Shown here one piece after another: positions 1-8,740 of a stretch of DNA of 64,000 bases (position 1 is its first letter; each line of letters opens with the position of its first letter). The DNA is from Phycisphaerae bacterium. Lineage in GTDB: Bacteria; Planctomycetota; Phycisphaerae; Sedimentisphaerales; Anaerobacaceae. A program made the translations under genes and the position numbers. The stretch spans positions 27,894 to 91,893 of the forward strand of contig JAGOLX010000021.1 in NCBI GenBank assembly GCA_017993835.1, written 5' to 3'. The notes under the pieces are model-generated. The model was not told the DNA's origin. It ran no database searches and saw only the letters and a list, made by a program, of their open reading frames with translations.

Positions 1-1752
1 GAGCCGGCCGGTCTTGGCGCTGATCTGAAGGGGGGCCAGGCGTTCCAGTGCCGATGCGAGCCTGGCGCGGAACTCCGCATCCGTATCCAGGATCGTCGCG
101 GCCTCGATGCAACTGGTGAACAGATCGCGGAGGATTCCGAGGTCCATCGTCGCGCCGTAGGTGAACATGGAGGTCGAGCCGTCGGGTTTGCGGAATGAGT
201 TCTCCGGCGAGTGGGAGGGATTCGTCACGAGCCTGCCGGCCACGGGCGTTTCCGCGGGCGCCTCGACGAGAAAATCGAGCATGAACTCGGCGGCCCCCTT
301 TATCAGCGGATACGCCGTGTCGCGAAGGAACGCCTTGTCCTGGGTGAACAGGTAGTGCTCGTAGGGGTGCTGGGCCAGCCAGGCGCCGCCCATGAGCCAG
401 ACGCCCCAGACCCCATCGGCGGGCGTGGTGAAGCCCCAGACGTCGGAGAGGTGATGGACAACCCAGCCATTGCAGCCGTAATGGACTTTCGCTGTCCGGT
501 TGCCCGACTCGACGAGGCAGTTCCTCATGTAGTCGAAGAGCGGCAGGTGGCATTCACCCAGGTTCGCCACCTCGGCGGGCCAGTAGTTCATCTGCAGGTT
601 GATGTTCGTGTGGTAGTCGGCGTTCCAGGGGGCCTTCATATGTTCGCTCCAGAGACCCTGGAGGTTGGCGGGCATGTCCCCCGGCCGGGAGCAGCCCATG
701 AGCAGGTACCGCCCGAACTGGAAGTACAGGGCAACGAGCGAGGGGTCGGCCTGCCCTTGGGCGAGCCGCGCGAGTCGCTGGTCCGTCGGCAGGGCGGCGT
801 TTTCGGTCCGGCCGAGGTCCAAACTGACCCGGCGGAACAGTCTCTGATGGTCGGCCACATGCCTCTTGCACAGTTGCTCGCAGGAGTCCGCTGCCGCCGC
901 GAGGTGTGCCTGGCACAGTTCGGCAGGCTGGCCCCCGCGATAGCTGGTGGCTCCGGCGATCAGAAGAAGCAGCTCGTCGGCCTTCTCCACGAGGAGCTTT
1001 CCGTCCCGGCTGGAGATCGTGCCGCCCTTTGCCCTGGCGAGGGCGCGGGCCTCGAACTTCATGCCGACGTTCTGGTGCGTCTGGTGGTGCTCGCGCTGGA
1101 TCTGGCCGCGAAGGGCGATCCGGTCATTGCCCTCGCTGACGCAAACTGCGTCCTGCTGGCGGGTGATCGTCGCGACACACGTGATACTCGCGGGTTTATC
1201 GGCCGTGATGTGAACGACGAGGACGTTGTCCGGGGCGGAGGCGAAGACCTCGCGGGTGAGCCGGACTCCGTCGGCAGTCCAGGTCGTGGTCGCGATCCCG
1301 GTGTCGAGGTCGAGGCTCCTGCGGTAGTCTGCGACCGTCCCGACCGTGGGGCAGTCGATGTGCAGATCGCCCAGCGACTGGTACGACTCCACGCCCATGG
1401 GGCGTCCCATCATCTTGTCGCCCGCCAGCTTCGTTGCCTCGGCGTTCTTGCCCTGGAAGAGCAGCCTGCGGACCTCGGGCAGCGCCTCGAGTGCCTGTGG
1501 GCTGGTCGTATCGCGGGGATAGCCGTCCCAGAGGGTGTCCTCATTGAGCTGGATGCGTTCGTCGGTCACCTTGCCGAAGACCATGGCGCCGAGCCGGCCG
1601 TTGCCGATAGGCAGCGCTTCGTTCCATTCTCTTGCCGGCTGGGCGTACCATAGCGTGAAGTCCGACCGCTCGCCCGTCGGCTCAGCAACCGTCGTGCCTG
1701 CCAGCGTGCCCAATGCGATGATTGTGATTGCCCCGGCGAACTGCATCCTCAC
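1..1752 (-). CDS. GH95 alpha-L-fucosidase, 3' end cut by window edge
   Basis: Secreted glycoside hydrolase of family GH95, which removes alpha-1,2-linked L-fucose (some members L-galactose) from glycans by an inverting mechanism. The 584 visible codons begin with a signal peptide and continue into the typical WYxxPAxEWNEALPIGNGRLGAM opening. NINLQMNYWP near residues 381-390 matches the Asn-x-Asn active-site region, and NPSHSPENSF carries the expected general-acid Glu at about residue 517. Family members have roughly 750-800 residues, so about 200 are missing beyond base 1. I chose GTG at 1752 (aggagaag four bases upstream) because it keeps an Arg ahead of the hydrophobic stretch; ATG at 1746 is the alternative. 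Family identity is confident, exact substrate is not. Confidence 0.9.
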   Translation of the reverse strand, partial: MRMQFAGAITIIALGTLAGTTVAEPTGERSDFTLWYAQPAREWNEALPIGNGRLGAMVFGKVTDERIQLNEDTLWDGYPRDTTSPQALEALPEVRRLLFQGKNAEATKLAGDKMMGRPMGVESYQSLGDLHIDCPTVGTVADYRRSLDLDTGIATTTWTADGVRLTREVFASAPDNVLVVHITADKPASITCVATITRQQDAVCVSEGNDRIALRGQIQREHHQTHQNVGMKFEARALARAKGGTISSRDGKLLVEKADELLLLIAGATSYRGGQPAELCQAHLAAAADSCEQLCKRHVADHQRLFRRVSLDLGRTENAALPTDQRLARLAQGQADPSLVALYFQFGRYLLMGCSRPGDMPANLQGLWSEHMKAPWNADYHTNINLQMNYWPAEVANLGECHLPLFDYMRNCLVESGNRTAKVHYGCNGWVVHHLSDVWGFTTPADGVWGVWLMGGAWLAQHPYEHYLFTQDKAFLRDTAYPLIKGAAEFMLDFLVEAPAETPVAGRLVTNPSHSPENSFRKPDGSTSMFTYGATMDLGILRDLFTSCIEAATILDTDAEFRARLASALERLAPLQISAKTGRL

Positions 1753-2145
1753 GTTGCTTCTCCTGATAGCCAAGTGTACGTCTGATAATACTCCCCCACG
1801 CGGGGCCGGTAGACGACCCGGCGGTCTCCAGTCACAGTATCCGAAGCCAAGCATCCGTGCAACCGTGGACTGCAAGGAGCCAGTGCATTTGTGCGGGCCG
1901 GCGTGAACCACGAGCCTGCGCAGGCGGCCCGGATTTGGCAAAAAGCTTATGTGGTTTTTGGCGTTGGCCGATTTACTACATATGTTTTAGACGGATTCGT
2001 TTCGACGGGTCCTCTGTGCCCTGCTGGGGGGCGGCCGGGACGCAGTACGGAGTCCCAACCCGGACGCAAGGGGCTGCGTTTGCGGACCCGGTCGGCGCGC
2101 CCGCCAGGAACAGGCGTTCACAGACGTAGGCACGGGAGGTTTGAT
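1753..2145. other. Divergent intergenic region, GH95 / PilZ
   Basis: 393 bases between two divergent genes. It should carry both promoters, but I find no -35/-10 pair good enough to assign. The stretch 1931-1990 is AT-richer than its surroundings. No RNA gene or small ORF with a ribosome binding site was seen. Confidence 0.5.
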
Positions 2146-3009
2146 ATGAGTGAGATCGTCATGCTCCAGGGCGCTGAGTCCCGGACAGTGCTCGATGCGG
2201 TGGTCCAGAGCCAATCCCCCGCGATCATGTCGTACCTGTCCAAGGACAAGTGGCACGTGGCCAAGGTGGTCATGAAGCAGCTTACGACGGACACGACGAG
2301 CGGCGCGGGCAAGCTGTTTGTCGAAGGGTATCACTCGACGGGCAAACCTCACCCGATCAACATCCGCATCGACCAGCCGGTCGGGATGAATTTCAAGCAC
2401 GCCTACGGCAAGTTCGTGTTCGACACGGTGGTCGTGAACCTGGAGCCCTCCTCCGATCCGGACGCAGGCGGGACCATCGTCCTGGCGGCGCCCGAGCGGA
2501 TCGGGGTGATCCAGCGTCGCAGCTACTTCCGCGTCAATGTTCCCCCATCGCTGAAGGTCAACGTCGTGCTCTGGCACCGGACGGGCAAGCGTTCGCCCGA
2601 TGAGAAGAGCCATACCTATTACGAGGGCCGGCTGATGGATATCTCCGCCGGCGGCGCCCAGGCGGTCGTCCCTCTCACGCGGGCAACCGATGCGCCGGGC
2701 GGTCCCGTGAGCGAGGCGGACTTCCGCAAGGGCCAGTTCATGGGCGTGCGATTCACGCCGATGCCGTATGAGCAGCCTTTGATGTTCAACGCCCAGATCC
2801 GAAACGTCCTGCCCACGGCGGACCGGACGGCCTTATGCATCGGTCTGCAAATCGTCGGTCTGGAAGCGAGCGAGGAAGGTCGGGAAATGCTCAGCCGGCT
2901 GGCCGGGGTGGTGGATCACTACCACAAGATCAATCAGGCCAGCGGCGTGCAGCAGTCCCCTGGGCCCGCGGGGGCGTGCTGCGTTCCAGCCGATGCCCTG
3001 ATGGACTGA
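2146..3009 (+). CDS. PilZ domain c-di-GMP-binding protein (YcgR-like)
   Basis: A 287-residue cytoplasmic protein predicted to bind cyclic di-GMP. The C-terminal half shows both PilZ signatures: QRRSYFRV (R124, R125, R129; the RxxxR motif) and DISAGG starting at D165 (the D/NxSxxG motif). The first 110 residues resemble the YcgR-type N-terminal domain, so it may modulate a motility or secretion apparatus, though no flagellar or pilus gene is adjacent. ATG at 2146 is chosen because gggaggt lies six bases upstream; the frame stays open a further 85 codons upstream but without coding character. It converges on pssA with a 10-base gap. The binding role is family knowledge; the output is unknown. 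Confidence 0.88.
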   Translation: MSEIVMLQGAESRTVLDAVVQSQSPAIMSYLSKDKWHVAKVVMKQLTTDTTSGAGKLFVEGYHSTGKPHPINIRIDQPVGMNFKHAYGKFVFDTVVVNLEPSSDPDAGGTIVLAAPERIGVIQRRSYFRVNVPPSLKVNVVLWHRTGKRSPDEKSHTYYEGRLMDISAGGAQAVVPLTRATDAPGGPVSEADFRKGQFMGVRFTPMPYEQPLMFNAQIRNVLPTADRTALCIGLQIVGLEASEEGREMLSRLAGVVDHYHKINQASGVQQSPGPAGACCVPADALMD

Positions 3010-3019
3010 TCCGTCCTGC

Positions 3020-3925
3020 TCAGGTGCTCACATGAGATGTGCCGTCCGCAGCCGGCTCCTGGCTGGGGAGCGGAATTGCCCGCGTCCTGGGGAAGATCCT
3101 GCCGTAGAGCCATCTGACGAAGCTACCTGCCGCGAAGTACCCGAAGATCAGAACCATCGCTGTCTGCACGCTGCTAAAGCAGACCAGCGAGAGGAGCAGG
3201 AGGAGCCGGATGAGGTAGTCAAACGGCTGTCTGCCCTTGAGGTACACGTTCACGATGTGCGGATACCGAAGCCGGCTCACCATGAGGACGCCAACGCCCA
3301 GCGTCGCCAGCGGCAGCGCATACACCAGCAGGCTCAGGGTGGGGACCTGCTCCTGCTGGAAGATGATCAGACTGACGACGACGCCGGCCGCTGCGGGACT
3401 GGGCAGGCCGGCGAAGCTCATGTGCGAGACCTCATTCTCGTCGTTCTCGACGTTGAAGCGGGCCAGTCGAATCGCGGCACAACTGAAGTACACCAGCGCC
3501 GCCAGCCAGATGAACCGGTGAATCAGACCCCCCCAGAAGATCTCGTGGAGCTGCAATTCGTTCTCGACGAGCCGGAGCATGATGAACGCGGGCGCAGCTC
3601 CGAAGCTGACGAGATCGCAGAGGCTGTCGAGCTGGCCGCCGAAGCTCGATGTGCTCTGGCTCATACGCGCCAGCCGGCCGTCCAGCATGTCGGCAACCAT
3701 GGCCAGCACGATCACGTATCCCGCCAGCGCGAAGCAGGACATCTTGCCCGCCGTCGGTTCATGAGCCTTGCTCGCCAGGACGATGGCGGTGAATCCAAGG
3801 ATCCCGTTGAGCAGCGTAACCAGCGAGGGCAGGAGGGTGACGTACTTGACGCGATGCCGTCGAACACGACGGAACAAAGGCCGCCTGGGCTTGTCATCCA
3901 TCATTCTTCGATGTCTACCGCTCAT
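3020..3925 (-). CDS. pssA: CDP-diacylglycerol--serine O-phosphatidyltransferase
   Basis: Integral membrane enzyme that makes phosphatidylserine from CDP-diacylglycerol and L-serine, the first committed step to phosphatidylethanolamine. The CDP-alcohol phosphatidyltransferase signature DGxxARx8GxxxDxxxD is intact (D82, G83, A86, R87, G96, D100, D104). Several hydrophobic segments follow, as expected for the family, and the basic N-terminus (KPRRPLFRRVRRHR) suits a cytoplasmic end. The start at 3925 overlaps the psd stop by 11 bases, indicating translational coupling; an internal ATG at 3904 is an alternative start. At 301 residues it has a longer hydrophilic tail than minimal Bacillus-type enzymes. 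Function is confident from motif plus neighbour. Confidence 0.93.
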   Translation of the reverse strand: MSGRHRRMMDDKPRRPLFRRVRRHRVKYVTLLPSLVTLLNGILGFTAIVLASKAHEPTAGKMSCFALAGYVIVLAMVADMLDGRLARMSQSTSSFGGQLDSLCDLVSFGAAPAFIMLRLVENELQLHEIFWGGLIHRFIWLAALVYFSCAAIRLARFNVENDENEVSHMSFAGLPSPAAAGVVVSLIIFQQEQVPTLSLLVYALPLATLGVGVLMVSRLRYPHIVNVYLKGRQPFDYLIRLLLLLSLVCFSSVQTAMVLIFGYFAAGSFVRWLYGRIFPRTRAIPLPSQEPAADGTSHVST

Positions 3926-4640
3926 GGTCTTCCTGCTGTTGCCGCCGCGGCGACGTCGGCGCGTACTTCACAAGCGGCGTGAGTCCCGCTTTGACCTTGT
4001 CCCCGATGCGAACCAGGCACTCCACGCTCTCGCTGGCGGAGAGATACAGCTCGGTTCGAGACCCGAACTTGATCATGCCGAACTGCTCACCGCCGGCGAG
4101 TCGCTGGCCTTCCTGGGCGGCGCAGACGATCCGACGCGCGATCGCCCCGCTGATCTGGCGGACGAGGAGCCTGTCCTGGGGCTCGCTCGTTCGCACCATG
4201 GACAGGTTGTTCGACTCGTTCACCTGGCCCGCCCGCGGACTCATCGCATTGAGATACTTGCCGGGACGATAGACGATTCGTTCGACCTTCGCGTCACACG
4301 GTGCACGGTTGATATGCGTGTTGAAAATGCTCAGGAAGATCCCGACGCGGAGGGCCGGACCGTCGATGAATTCGGCTTCCTCGACCATCCCCACATCGGT
4401 GATCGTGCCGTCGGCCGGCGACAGCAGGAGACTGTCATCTCGCGGCGGCTCGCGTCGCGGGTCTCGAAAGAACATCAAGGCCCACCCCAGGGTGATCGCG
4501 AGAATCGCCTCGATGGCGACTACCCCCCAAAGGGGCGATAACTCGGGCCCGAACACACCCACGGCGGCCATCAACAACAGGACAACCGCCGGATACACCA
4601 CAACCTCAGGCAACCCGTACTTCGTCAATGGAATTCGCAT
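3915..4640 (-). CDS. psd: Phosphatidylserine decarboxylase, short type
   Basis: Converts phosphatidylserine to phosphatidylethanolamine; the pyruvoyl cofactor is made by self-cleavage of the proenzyme at a Gly-Ser bond. The 241 residues match the short PSD-A form: an N-terminal hydrophobic region (residues 13-57), SPADG at 74-78, FNTHINRAP with the conserved His near 109, and the cleavage-site motif KFGSR with G193-S194. It is the promoter-proximal gene of the psd-pssA pair, and the 11-base overlap links consecutive steps of one pathway. No strong Shine-Dalgarno is visible ahead of ATG 4640; the MRIPLTKYG opening fits short Psd proteins, so the start is kept. Confidence 0.93.
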   Translation of the reverse strand: MRIPLTKYGLPEVVVYPAVVLLLMAAVGVFGPELSPLWGVVAIEAILAITLGWALMFFRDPRREPPRDDSLLLSPADGTITDVGMVEEAEFIDGPALRVGIFLSIFNTHINRAPCDAKVERIVYRPGKYLNAMSPRAGQVNESNNLSMVRTSEPQDRLLVRQISGAIARRIVCAAQEGQRLAGGEQFGMIKFGSRTELYLSASESVECLVRIGDKVKAGLTPLVKYAPTSPRRQQQEDHER

Positions 4641-4951
4641 AAGCCGGTCATGATACGCCCGGCTGCCCGCGGAATCAACAAGGAAAACACCGGACAGAAC
4701 GTCCAGAGCGCAAGAAGAAAGGCCGATCTCCGCTCAATCGGCCCTGTCGAAAGGAGGCAAACACAGCCGCAAGCAACAAATGCCAGGAAGACTGCAACCG
4801 CTCGCCGTCTTCAGTATATAGACGTCGAACAGAGGGATGCGTTACAGAATTCCCAGGAGTTTCCCACAAGGGAACAGGGGAAAACCGCGACGAAGATCGA
4901 CAGGAGGCAACAGCCGCCGGAAATCTCTCATGCCCACATGCAGAATCTTCC
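4641..4951. other. Intergenic region, psd / membrane enolase
   Basis: Divergent spacer holding the promoter at 4952-4980 on its right side. A perfect 7-bp hairpin (ggccgat / atcggcc, 4721-4743) has a T-rich tract after it when read on the minus strand, so it could be a terminator or leader hairpin ahead of psd. The overlapping ORFs of about 100 codons here have no coding character. Confidence 0.45.
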
Positions 4952-4980
4952 TTGACTTGGCCGGGCAAAGGGTGTATGTT
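4952..4980 (+). promoter_or_regulatory. Sigma-70-type promoter for the permuted enolase gene
   Basis: TTGACT (4952-4957), a 17-base spacer, then TATGTT (4975-4980). It is the best housekeeping-type match in the spacer, about 120 bases ahead of ATG 5104, leaving a leader of roughly 115 bases. Prediction by eye only. Confidence 0.6.
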
Positions 4981-5103
4981 CTTGCGTTTTCCGAAGGCGG
5001 GGAGTGTACGACCTCGCTTTGACCGCAGATGCCCACAAGGCTATCCGTCTTGGCTGCAGCGGCGAAATGAGATGAGAAGAACGGTAAGAAGGAGAAATCC
5101 AGA

Positions 5104-7812
5104 ATGAAAGAGTCAGCGGTGGAAATGAATAGAAACAGGCCCAGGCCAGCGGCGGCGTCCGATGAATTTCGGGTCAATGCTGCAGGGTATCTGGAGCGCG
5201 GCTGGGTCATCGCGAACCACAAGCTCGTCTCGTTCCACGCCGCATTTATTTCGTCCGTGCTGAGCCTGCCCGTCAAGGAGCTGAGCGAAAAGGCCATCGC
5301 AGGGGCCAATCTGAAGCTCGAAGTGCTGAAGTTCATGTTCCTCAGCGTCGAGACCATCGTGTCGTTGGCCATTCTGTACTTGTCGTGGCATATCGCCATC
5401 GCGATTCACGAGATGGGCCATTTCCTGACCGCCGCCAAGCTGACGGCTCTGAACAAGGACTCACAGGAGAAGGCGGACGCCGCCCTGAAGAGCGGTGGCA
5501 AATTCGGCTATTACGCCCAGATGCTCCTTCTGATTCCGTGGGGCAAGTTCTACGGCGTGAGGAAAGAGAACGGTAACTTCGCACCCGACGCGCCATACAA
5601 CCTGGCCGTGTCGGCGGCCGCGCCGATCTGGAGCCAGTGGCTGGCCACGATCTGTTTGCCGATTGCCGCGTTCTTCATCGCAGTGGGATTGCTGGCAGGG
5701 CAGGAATGGATGATCTACATCGGCCGGTTCTTCCTGGCACCGGGCGTGGTTGGCCTCCTGGACCGATTCCTGGCCGACCCCGGCAAGCTGAAGGAATTCC
5801 GCAACCGCGAGAAGGCCGCCGCGGAAGCCGCTGCCCGAGCCGCTGCGATCGCCGCCTCCGGCGAGGCATGGACCGCCCGCGTCGCCCAGGTCAAGAAGAC
5901 CATGCTCACCACCCGTATGCAGACCGTCACCCTCAAAGATGGCAGCCGTGTCGCCGCCCCCTGGCAGTTCCGTAACTGCGCCATGGGTGGCCGTCACACG
6001 GAGAAAGAGTACCCCGAGAGCAACATCAGCATGCAGGAGAGTATGTTCATGCCGCTCTCGCCGAAGACCTACGAAGACTCCCAGGAGATGACGGTCAAGT
6101 TGCAGTCCCGTCTGAAGGAGATCATCGAGTCCGCCCCAGGCGCGAAAGTCATGGGCGTCGGTCTCGAAGGCGGCATCGCCCCCTACATCGACAAAGAGCC
6201 CACGGATCAGGTCCCCGAGCAGCGTATGTGGCGCTTCATGAAGCAGGCCATTCTGGACTGCGAGCTCGTGCCCGGCGTGGATGTCGCCATCGCGCTGGAC
6301 CCTGCCTGCTCCGAGCTGGAGAACGCCTATCGCGAGGAACGCGGCGAGCCGGATTCCGTCGGCATGTACCGCTTCTGGCGTGACAAGGACAAGGTCGAGA
6401 TGAGCCGCGACCAGATCCTTACTCTCTTCAAGAAGTCCATGGAAGACGGCATCCCGATCCTCTCCATCGAGGACGGCTTCGGCGAACGCGACCACCAGGG
6501 CTGGCAGAACATGATGAAGGAGCTTGGCGACAAGATCTTCATCATCGGCGACGACCTGGTCACCACGAAGGACTCGAACATCGAGAAGTGCGCCAAGAAC
6601 GGCGAAATCAACGCGTCCCTGATCAAAGCAAACCAGATCGGTACCGTGACGGAAACCGTGCTGGCCATGCTGACCTCGCTGGGCTACGGCGCCGAACTGG
6701 TCATCTCGCACCGCTCCAAGAGCCCGAACGATCCGTTCGAGGCGGAAATCGGAACCGCGATGAATGCTCTCGGCGTCAAGTGCGGCGGCGGCGCCAACAC
6801 GGAGCGTCTCCAGAAGTACGGTCGCGTCATGGAGATTCTGGCTTTGGCCCGCTCTTCGCAACGCAGCATGACCGACAAAGAGCGCAAGGAGACCCAGGAA
6901 ACCGTCAAAGAACTGGTGAAGACCCTGACCGGTCAGGACGTTGCGATCAAAGGCGACGCCGGCGACATCGACATCACCGGCCTGCTCATCAAGATGCTCG
7001 CGATCGAGGCCGTCAGCGGCACCGAAGAGGCGACCAACGCCGGCATTCCGTCGGCCGCTGCCTCCCTGTTCCTCGGTAAGAGCGGCATCATCCGCTTCAA
7101 GGGCTCGACTCCTCTGGGCACCAGCGCCGGCGAGGACGAGGCCATTCACTACGTCGATAGCATCATCGAGGCCTCCGAGGCGACCAAGAAGTACCCCGAT
7201 ATGTTCAAGAATATCGGCGACGGCACCTTCCGCTTCAAGAAGGACGTCAAGGTCGCGGACGTCAAGGCCAAGAACGATGAGAAGCTCATGGCCCTCTGGA
7301 AGAAGTCCCGACGGTACGACGGCAAGGGTTGCATGGACGCGGTCAGTCACATCGAAGGCGTGCTCGCCAAGGCGTTCGTCGGCCGCAAGGTCGGCCAACT
7401 GGGCAGTCTGCTCGACGCGGACAAGGAACTGCTGGGTCTCGAACTGGGCGAGGCCATTCGCATGGGCCGGATCCCGCAGGATGCCCCAAGGGACAAGAAG
7501 ATCCATGCCATGCAGCGAAAGAGCGTGCTCGGCATGAACGCCATCCTGTCCATGTCGCTGGCTCTGGGCCGCACGGTGGCCGCCGGACAGGGCAAGGAAC
7601 TCTGGCAGCTCATCCGCGAGATGTCGGCCGACACGATGTCCAAGTTCGTGGCCGCCAACGCCAAGGGTGAGAAGAAGAGCGCCGCGGACCTCAAGAAGAT
7701 GGACTACGACCAGCTCCAGGCGCTGTATCAGAAGACAGCGACTGAGGCCATCAAGGAAGGCAAGACGCTCTACGAGCTGCTGCGGGCTCAACTGCCGGTC
7801 TATCCGGTATAA
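5104..7812 (+). CDS. Site-2-protease-like membrane domain fused to circularly permuted enolase
   Basis: 902 residues in one reading frame behind aaggagaa. Residues 75-235 form a polytopic domain with IAIHEMGHF (H102, E103, H106), an APIWSQWLATI segment like the M50 GPxxN helix, and LLDRF (D220) where M50 proteases place their third zinc ligand. A charged Ala-rich linker (about 235-270) leads to an enolase barrel, then a cap domain. Catalytic residues aligned to yeast enolase are present: H298 (H159), E312 (E168), E355 (E211), D399 (D246), E456 (E295), D483 or D484 (D320), K508 (K345), H536-R537-S538 (373-375), K559 (K396). The cap, normally N-terminal, follows at about 624-850, with S674 (S39) in PLGTSAGEDEA and LGMNAI at 809-814. 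Predicted activity: 2-phosphoglycerate to phosphoenolpyruvate, possibly at the membrane. Protease activity is unproven. Confidence 0.85.
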   Translation: MKESAVEMNRNRPRPAAASDEFRVNAAGYLERGWVIANHKLVSFHAAFISSVLSLPVKELSEKAIAGANLKLEVLKFMFLSVETIVSLAILYLSWHIAIAIHEMGHFLTAAKLTALNKDSQEKADAALKSGGKFGYYAQMLLLIPWGKFYGVRKENGNFAPDAPYNLAVSAAAPIWSQWLATICLPIAAFFIAVGLLAGQEWMIYIGRFFLAPGVVGLLDRFLADPGKLKEFRNREKAAAEAAARAAAIAASGEAWTARVAQVKKTMLTTRMQTVTLKDGSRVAAPWQFRNCAMGGRHTEKEYPESNISMQESMFMPLSPKTYEDSQEMTVKLQSRLKEIIESAPGAKVMGVGLEGGIAPYIDKEPTDQVPEQRMWRFMKQAILDCELVPGVDVAIALDPACSELENAYREERGEPDSVGMYRFWRDKDKVEMSRDQILTLFKKSMEDGIPILSIEDGFGERDHQGWQNMMKELGDKIFIIGDDLVTTKDSNIEKCAKNGEINASLIKANQIGTVTETVLAMLTSLGYGAELVISHRSKSPNDPFEAEIGTAMNALGVKCGGGANTERLQKYGRVMEILALARSSQRSMTDKERKETQETVKELVKTLTGQDVAIKGDAGDIDITGLLIKMLAIEAVSGTEEATNAGIPSAAASLFLGKSGIIRFKGSTPLGTSAGEDEAIHYVDSIIEASEATKKYPDMFKNIGDGTFRFKKDVKVADVKAKNDEKLMALWKKSRRYDGKGCMDAVSHIEGVLAKAFVGRKVGQLGSLLDADKELLGLELGEAIRMGRIPQDAPRDKKIHAMQRKSVLGMNAILSMSLALGRTVAAGQGKELWQLIREMSADTMSKFVAANAKGEKKSAADLKKMDYDQLQALYQKTATEAIKEGKTLYELLRAQLPVYPV

Positions 7813-7833
7813 CCCCGGTCGGGGGCGCGGGCC

Positions 7834-7854
7834 CTCTGAAGAATTCCTTCAGAG
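7834..7854 (+). terminator. Hairpin after the permuted enolase gene
   Basis: Perfect 8-bp stem CTCTGAAG / CTTCAGAG with a 5-base loop, starting 21 bases after the stop. No T-tract follows, so it is a weak terminator candidate or an mRNA 3'-end structure. Confidence 0.3.
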
Positions 7855-8046
7855 AACGCCGGCCGACGGCCGATAAACCGAACAGGCTGAGGGCTTTGTC
7901 CGAAGGACTCTTGGCCGAACGGTGTGATGCAGATGCAATTCGGCAGGTGTGGCTCTCTCCAGTCGATGGAGAAGGGCCACGCCTGCCGCAGTTTTTGAGC
8001 CCGGAATCCAATTGCCGCAACCGGCCTTTGAGCCGAACTGGGGACC

Positions 8047-8526
8047 ATGCAACGGCACAGTATCCTTCGCTTCCTGGTCTTCGTGGTGTTCTTCAGCAGC
8101 GGGGCCGCAGCGCTCGGCGGTGCGGTCCTGTGCGACGATTTGATCCGGTATTGCCGCAATAGGGAGGTCCTCAGGGAAGCGGAGTCGGCCATCCGTCGGC
8201 TCGAATCTCTCAACGCGGAATACGACGTCCTCCTGGAACAACTGGAGAACAATCCCGAGCTGCTCAAGCGGATCGCTCCGGTGACGCTGGGCACGGAGCC
8301 CAACGACCCGAACACAGCCTATCCCAAAGCCCGGGCTCGCGAACTCGCCCTGGCCCGCAAGGCGGTGATAGATCATGTCGGCGAGGAGCCCGCCGAGGCC
8401 GCCATCCCGACCTGGCTTCAGCGATGCAGCGATCCCCCCAAGCGGATCGTCCTGTTCATCAGCGGCGCCAGTCTCATCTTGATTTCCATGGTCTGCTTCA
8501 CGTCGCCCGGCGACGACGAGAAATAG
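8047..8526 (+). CDS. Small membrane protein with two TM segments and a coiled coil
   Basis: 159 residues, no assigned family. An N-terminal hydrophobic segment (about 8-27; signal anchor or signal peptide) is followed by a charged heptad-like coil (about 37-77, NREVLREAESAIRRLESLNA and onward), a Pro/Asn-rich stretch, and a second hydrophobic helix near the C-terminus (about 134-152) ending in the acidic tail SPGDDEK. The coil after a single TM recalls FtsB/DivIC-type septum proteins, but the second TM does not fit them. ATG 8047 has gggga close upstream. It lies 234 bases after the permuted enolase gene on the same strand and may share its transcript. Function unknown. Confidence 0.65.
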   Translation: MQRHSILRFLVFVVFFSSGAAALGGAVLCDDLIRYCRNREVLREAESAIRRLESLNAEYDVLLEQLENNPELLKRIAPVTLGTEPNDPNTAYPKARARELALARKAVIDHVGEEPAEAAIPTWLQRCSDPPKRIVLFISGASLILISMVCFTSPGDDEK

Positions 8527-8600
8527 CGATGCCGCCTCGATCGTCGCGGTTTCTCGGTGGTTGCAGGATGACATCTCGCGCGTGGAAGATCCCGCGTCAA

Positions 8601-8674
8601 TGGGCGATATAGGATTCGGACCTATGACCTCACGGGTGTGATCCGTGCGCTCTAACCAGCTGAGCTAATCGCCC
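8601..8674 (-). tRNA. tRNA-Val (anticodon CAC)
   Basis: A complete cloverleaf on the minus strand: 7-bp acceptor stem GGGCGAT/ATCGCCC, D arm TAGCTCAGCTGGTTAGAGC, anticodon stem CACGG/CCGTG with loop ATCACAC giving CAC after U33, and T stem ATAGG/CCTAT with loop TCCGAAT. The discriminator is A and CCA is not encoded. CAC reads the Val codon GUG. Confidence 0.93.
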
Positions 8675-8740
8675 AAGTTCGGGCCATTAGAACCGATCCC
8701 CCCATGCCCTGTCAAGCGCCAATCGCGGGGAATCTGTGGC

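Noticed and set aside
211..1653. Plus-strand frame of 480 codons near the left edge
   Set aside because: The minus strand encodes a clear GH95 enzyme across the whole stretch; the plus frame is its shadow.
1925..2145. Possible c-di-GMP-I riboswitch ahead of the PilZ gene
   Set aside because: A GGACGCAAGGG stretch recalls the GEMM core, but the partner helices and the receptor half are missing.
4650..4968. Small ORFs of about 100 codons on both strands ahead of the permuted enolase gene
   Set aside because: They overlap each other and the promoter, lack ribosome binding sites and show no coding pattern.
5461..7791. Open minus-strand frame of 776 codons opposite the permuted enolase
   Set aside because: Antisense to conserved enolase motifs; composition (Gly/His/Leu/Asp-rich) is that of a shadow frame.
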